Of a stretch of DNA of 64,000 nt, positions 61,401 through 64,000 are shown piece by piece. Origin of the DNA: Novosphingobium sp. CF614. GTDB lineage: Bacteria > Pseudomonadota > Alphaproteobacteria > Sphingomonadales > Sphingomonadaceae. The number at the start of each line of letters is the position of its first letter. Position 1 is the stretch's first letter. The position numbers were made by a program, and so were the translations under genes. The DNA lies in the NCBI RefSeq assembly GCF_900113255.1, contig NZ_FOOR01000014.1:1-64000 (forward strand), given 5' to 3'. Under the pieces are notes generated by a model. The model was not told the origin of the DNA. It did no database searches and saw nothing but the letters and a program-made list of their open reading frames with translations.

Positions 61401-64000
61401 GACATGGCTGGAGCGCCATGACGCCGTGGCTCGCGCCGTTGCCATGGCGCATGACGGCCGACTTGCGGTATGGTGGCAACCGGCCGCAACGATTGCCGGC
61501 GAGGACGCCCAACAAGCCGTCACCAGCACGTTGAAGTCGTATCTCGCTGCGCTGTTACCGCATTACATGATTCCCGACTTCTGGGTCATGTTGTCCGACT
61601 GGCCGCTCAACGCCAATGGGAAGCTCGACCGCAAGGCGCTGCCCTCGCCCGGGGATGCCGGTATCCGGCCAAGTGCCGAGCCGCCCGTGACGCCGACCGA
61701 GCTCCGGCTGGCGACCCATTGGCAAGAGCTGCTGGGGACAGGCGTGGCCGACCGCGCGGCCAATTTCTTCGCAATGGGCGGCCATTCGCTTACTGCTGCG
61801 CGGCTCGTTTCGCGGCTGCGGCGGGAAGGGTGGCACGCGCTGCCCCTGTGCGCGATATTCGATCGGCCCGATCTCAAAACCCTTGCCGCGTTTCTGGACG
61901 AATGCGGCCCCGACAGCACCGGAACGCTGGCGCTCCAACCGCTCCCCCGCGCGGCAACCATGCCGATCGCGCCGCTGCAGCACCGGCTATGGCTGATCGA
62001 TCGACTGGGCCAGGCAGGAAGCGCCTACGCCATGGCAGCCTCTTTCGAGATCATCGGCGAACTCGATCCGGCCGCCACCCAGTCCGCGCTCAATGCGATT
62101 GTCGCGCGGCACGAGATCCTGCGGACATGTTATCCGGAGAATGACGATGGCGACCCCGTCACCGTCGTCGCGCCCTCATTGATGCTGGACATCCCGCTGC
62201 ACGACCTGACGGGATTTCCCGAAGCGGAGCGGGAGGCCCAAGCGCAACGCCTGGCGGCCAGCCATGCCGCCCGGCCGTTCGATCTGGCGTCAGGTCCGCT
62301 CGTGCGCGCCGAACTGATCCGCCTCGACGCGCAGACCTGGCACATGCCCATCGCGATGCATCATATCGTTGCCGATGGTTGGTCGGTAGGCGTTCTCGCC
62401 CGCGATCTGGCCGCTGCCTACCGCGCCGCGCGTGCCGGAGAGGCCCCTACGTGGCAACCCCTTGCCGTGCAATACGCCGACTATGCGGCCTGGCAGCACC
62501 GACTGCTGGCCGGCGCAAGGCTGGAAGCGGAGCAGAATTTCTGGCGCGAGTACCTTCGCGGAGCGCCTTCGGTGCTCTCCCTGCCGACCGATCGTCCCCG
62601 CCCCGCCATAGCCTCGACTACAGGTGGCTCGCTGCAGTTCGAAATACCGGGCGATCTGGCCTCCCAGGTCGAGAATTGGGGAAGGTCACGGGGCGCGACG
62701 CCATTCATGGCGTTGCTGACGCTCTTCCTGGTCCTGCTGCACGAGGAGAGCGCGTATGATGAACTGATCGTCGGCACCGACACGGCAGGGCGTTCTACAC
62801 CCGAACTGGAAGAGCTGATCGGTTTCTTTGTCAATGTCGTGCCGTTCCGCTCTCGCGCAGCTCCCGAGAACAGCTTCAACGATCTTCTCGACCGGACACG
62901 GCGGACCGCGCTTGACGTCCTCGAGCATGACATCTTGCCGTTCGAACGGATCGTGGACGTGTCCGGGGCCGCAAAGGACCGTTCCCGCAATCCGCTGGTC
63001 CAGCATCTGTTCGTGATGCAGAACGTGCCCGGCGGGGCGCTGCATCTCGATGACTGCACCATCCGCCAGCTTCCACCAGCCGAACGCCATTCGAAATTCG
63101 ACATCGCCCTGTTCGTCGAGCCGGCGCGCGCCGGTTCGACGGAGGCGGCACCGATGATCGCGGACTGGGTGTTCGCGACATCCCTCTACGACACAGAGAC
63201 GATCCGGCGTCTGCATGCGCGCTGGATCGCCATCATCGAGAGAGCCATGACCGATCCCGACCAGACAGCCGTGGCCGGACAGACTCTTCCCGCCCTTGGA
63301 AGCAAAACGGAGGCAAAGTCCATGGACGGCCCCTCATCGCCCCCGGACATGATGGCATCGAAGCTCAGCATGTTGGGCAAGAAGGCACTCAGCGGCCCTG
63401 CCCGCGCCACAGTAAGCCAAACCCTGTTGGCGGATGGCGCCACCATGCCGATCGTCCTTTCTCCCTCGGAGCCGGATATCGATCCCGCGAGTTGGGCTCA
63501 CGACAACCAAGCGCTCATCGCAGCCCTGCTTTTAAAACATGGCGCCGTATTGTTTCGGGGCTTCGATCTTCCGGGTGCGCACGCTTTCAGGGCCTTTGCC
63601 GACGCGATGCAGCCGGACGGGCTCTACGGCGCCTATGGCGACCTGCCGCCAAACAAGGACGCGGAGGGACTCTACAACTCCACGCCCTATCCAGAACAGG
63701 AAATGATCCTGTTCCACAACGAAAGCTCACATCTCGACCGCTGGCCCCGCAAGCAATGGTTCTTCGCGGAGGAAACGGCGGTCTCTGGCGGGTGCACGCC
63801 CATCGTCGATTGCCGGGAAATGCTCCGCCGTTTGCCTGCGGACGTTGTCGCGCAGTTCGAGCGGCGCGGCCTCCTCTACGTGCGCACTTTCATCCCGCAT
63901 CTGGACGTGGGCTGGCGCGACTTTTTCCGTACCGACAATCGCGAGGTCATCAATGACCGCTGCGCGCGCGAAGGCATGGACTGCCGCTGGCTCGACGATG
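55489..64000 (+). CDS. Giant NRPS C-A(Asp)-T-C-A(Dab)-T-C/interface-beta-hydroxylase, partial at window end
   Basis: The frame is open from ATG 55489 to the window end (2837 codons, no stop). Domains by residue: C-like 25-445, motif HHIAGDF (from 164), the usual G replaced by F; A1 490-960 (YTSGSTGRPKAVS); T1 Ser1019 (FFAIGGDS); C2 with HHLIVDG (from 1234); A2 1555-2060 (FTSGSSGEPKGAM); T2 Ser2100 (FFAMGGHS); a third C-superfamily domain with HHIVADG (from 2291) to about 2594; then, with no A domain, a TauD/SyrP-like hydroxylase from about 2648 with H2743-x-E2745 (FHNESSH). By eye the codes are D-L-T-K-V-G-H-V-G-K (aspartate) and D-I-W-E-L-T-A-D-D-K (diaminobutyrate, as in pyoverdine PvdL). 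The distal hydroxylase His and whatever follows lie beyond the window. Confidence 0.95.
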   Translation, partial: MDDLTPSSAARRALPPEAERIGSAPGQTSMEISELQHPIWAAYRLAPEDPSYHMVLGGRLADDVDPLALAAAFRAVIRGHEALHAAYREDGTGRVHMVCDPGFAPDITITTKPPFSEADRMRWLENAIDAPFALETGVCCRVRILVEEGGADFPPQSHIVTAVHHIAGDFVSVEMLCERAFALYEAQRDGNCASPGERGKYWRWVARQRAAERSQNRTGQEDYWRGYLTGAGGSPALFRDPLPDATIAMAEETDIALDPVLADKVRETAKRLGVGLFPLLTAAYQLFLHRWSGQDRFLIGTPVSGRSGAAERDMIGYTLNTLPWTADFTGNPSGADLARAAHRNLMTMLRNRHLPSGRIATLSGEDRFQPRHMTTFVPIGERKAIRRVMPVEMFANQRGAAQEINLRWVDHGHTIIGQWRHDPRCFSPQTAQRMRAGLLYALMRIIDAPELPIAALPADPMDQSILASVPVPKDQQTALGRFEALTARQPSEVAVEDRFGHLTYGEVNERASRFAQELVAAGCRPGDVVALHLPRSVSMAVAMVAAWKAGGAFLCLDPAQPAARKVMLAADARATAVVGQGPMPPAGMEGMKWIDISANPLGDSSLFSCLRLPTLLAPRHEYGAYVIYTSGSTGRPKAVSVTQGNLLHYVDGLLDRLRPTPPARFATLASPAADLGFTAWFGALLGGHALHILDDELADDPAALADHLGRHSVDVLKIVPSHLAALMAVPDPARLLPRQYLVLGGEAPAATLVEEVSRLAPDCRILNHYGPTETTVGCLAGEIGVDAAGAIPLGSPLPGNHVAIVDAHMRPVPIGVAGELVIGGDGVSAGYLHSPAATAERFLPDPTSPGRRLYRSGDRVRLTSDGKLLFLGRIDDQVKIRGFRVEPGEVEAWLCRQPRVREATVVVRPGGIGGMGPLRLIGFVAPAGLDTAELLAAMADELPDAMVVSHLVALDSLPRLPNGKIDRKALPDPSSVAGEPRPTEPLSPLEEQIAALWRETLSVEAVGPEDDFFAIGGDSILALQIIAKARPAGLALTPRLFFDKRTLRAIAASLPKEAVPETAAQGEKSTAAAPLSLAALDDEEIAAIKAEGAEDAYPLTPLQEGLLFHGLREQGSGSYINQLVLDLEGPFEAGHFVTAWCETMAAHAVMRTSFRRDGRDIPFQMVHPMTADALRGSVRVLDWYDQSEADRHTKLDQHLEEDRETGFALDTPPLTRLILVHMAENRWTLVWTRHHLIVDGWCSILLLDEMLERYRAKIASVQPVLAERRPFRDHLAWLARQDRDAATAYWKEVLDNLDDPGLSITPEDHASPGEAPPHLSREIVLDRTETVRLVEAAQRHKVTLNTLAQGAWALTLSARSGRRDVIFGVTSSGRPAGLPGADAMIGPFINTLPLRVRLDSSAKGRGPRDLQAYLTDLQTSSAAMRDHEHMPLVDVGRIDPRAVQFDTILVFQNLPKLEGRSRQVGALSLRQRDNVERTHYGLTVEVFPGETLSIAIDAKGWEAEALHRLAEGFRTALLAMANDGATPIDTIVSMGEAETRLLADWSGNPPFYDLQPDWVERVAANVEVHPDRIAVRHEEHSLTYREMWHRSAMFARGLIAAGVRPDEPIALLLPRGIDLFCLMIATQRAGCAWMPLDPSHPPARWRKALTQAGQPLVVRASGIAFPDLSLTPEDLAAKGESADGTSIAIDPPARGDQLAYVLFTSGSSGEPKGAMVTRDGMLNNMLAKIDPLGLGADDVIAQTAPSCFDISVWQTLMAPLIGACTEIIADSTVRDPDSLIATLERSGATIFEPVPSLMRALVEASDPAGGSLTRLRWTLPTGEALSSADARRWFAAFPACRLMNAYGPAECADDVAFHAIESAEAIRHPVPIGRPTQGAVVRVMDEALHPAPIGVTGEIVVSGIGVGRGYAGNPRLTAASFLPDPDGPAGSRLYRTGDLGRWTSEGLLEWAGRRDFQIKVRGHRIEAGEIETWLERHDAVARAVAMAHDGRLAVWWQPAATIAGEDAQQAVTSTLKSYLAALLPHYMIPDFWVMLSDWPLNANGKLDRKALPSPGDAGIRPSAEPPVTPTELRLATHWQELLGTGVADRAANFFAMGGHSLTAARLVSRLRREGWHALPLCAIFDRPDLKTLAAFLDECGPDSTGTLALQPLPRAATMPIAPLQHRLWLIDRLGQAGSAYAMAASFEIIGELDPAATQSALNAIVARHEILRTCYPENDDGDPVTVVAPSLMLDIPLHDLTGFPEAEREAQAQRLAASHAARPFDLASGPLVRAELIRLDAQTWHMPIAMHHIVADGWSVGVLARDLAAAYRAARAGEAPTWQPLAVQYADYAAWQHRLLAGARLEAEQNFWREYLRGAPSVLSLPTDRPRPAIASTTGGSLQFEIPGDLASQVENWGRSRGATPFMALLTLFLVLLHEESAYDELIVGTDTAGRSTPELEELIGFFVNVVPFRSRAAPENSFNDLLDRTRRTALDVLEHDILPFERIVDVSGAAKDRSRNPLVQHLFVMQNVPGGALHLDDCTIRQLPPAERHSKFDIALFVEPARAGSTEAAPMIADWVFATSLYDTETIRRLHARWIAIIERAMTDPDQTAVAGQTLPALGSKTEAKSMDGPSSPPDMMASKLSMLGKKALSGPARATVSQTLLADGATMPIVLSPSEPDIDPASWAHDNQALIAALLLKHGAVLFRGFDLPGAHAFRAFADAMQPDGLYGAYGDLPPNKDAEGLYNSTPYPEQEMILFHNESSHLDRWPRKQWFFAEETAVSGGCTPIVDCREMLRRLPADVVAQFERRGLLYVRTFIPHLDVGWRDFFRTDNREVINDRCAREGMDCRWLDD

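Noticed and set aside
1..64000. CRISPR array, tRNA or rRNA genes
   Set aside because: No regularly spaced direct repeats and no tRNA-like cloverleaf or rRNA core sequence were noticed on reading. A tRNAscan/CRISPR search would settle it.

Overview
The window looks like chromosome of a GC-rich alphaproteobacterium, most likely a sphingomonad (Novosphingobium/Sphingobium-like). The reasons are the ftsB-pdhA-pdhB order with a lipoyl domain fused to E1-beta, two TonB-dependent receptors, the dense GC-rich coding, and short dispersed hairpin repeats of a kind I associate with this group. The genus is inference; no rRNA or other marker gene is present.

Region 1 (1-15.2 kb) is core-like: an EF-hand protein, a squalene/phytoene-synthase-like protein, pdhB, pdhA and ftsB. 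These are followed by a five-gene drug/solute efflux operon on the minus strand (HlyD adaptor, double-NBD ATPase, two ABC-2 permeases, outer-membrane factor), then a divergent ABC-F protein and a DEAD-box RNA helicase. Region 2 (15.4-20.5 kb) is an envelope/glycan block on the plus strand: DUF2334 deacetylase, glycosyltransferase, flippase-like membrane protein, DUF2141 protein and a second glycosyltransferase, the last four tightly spaced or overlapping. Region 3 (20.7-29.8 kb) holds a TPR-sulfotransferase, a TonB receptor, an APC permease, and a TetR regulator divergent from a Rieske oxygenase plus CrtI-like FAD oxidoreductase, with a clear palindromic operator between them.

Region 4 (29.8-44.3 kb) is accessory. 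Decayed IS110-, ISAs1- and IS256-type transposase fragments and broken genes surround a DUF3422 gene and an M20 peptidase. They also surround a phosphorus-scavenging locus: TonB receptor, PhnD-, PhnC- and PhnE-like transporter and a Tat-exported phospholipase C in one minus-strand operon, divergent from an RpiR/SIS regulator, with a HAD-IIA phosphatase downstream of the regulator.

Region 5 (44.3 kb to the end) is a hydroxamate/beta-hydroxyaspartate-type siderophore NRPS cluster, read outward from a bidirectional promoter with two Fur-box-like sites (about 54.2-54.4 kb). Leftward lie MbtH, a diaminobutyrate aminotransferase, a C-A-T NRPS, a cyclic-peptide-type ABC exporter, an N-acyltransferase, an ornithine/lysine N-hydroxylase and a phosphopantetheinyl transferase. 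Rightward lie a stand-alone aspartyl beta-hydroxylase and a giant NRPS that runs off the window. By my reading its order is C-A(Asp)-T-C-A(Dab)-T-C/interface-beta-hydroxylase. The tailoring enzymes match the substrates predicted by eye: Dab aminotransferase with a Dab-type A domain, and aspartyl hydroxylases with an Asp-type A domain. No thioesterase or siderophore receptor is visible inside the window.
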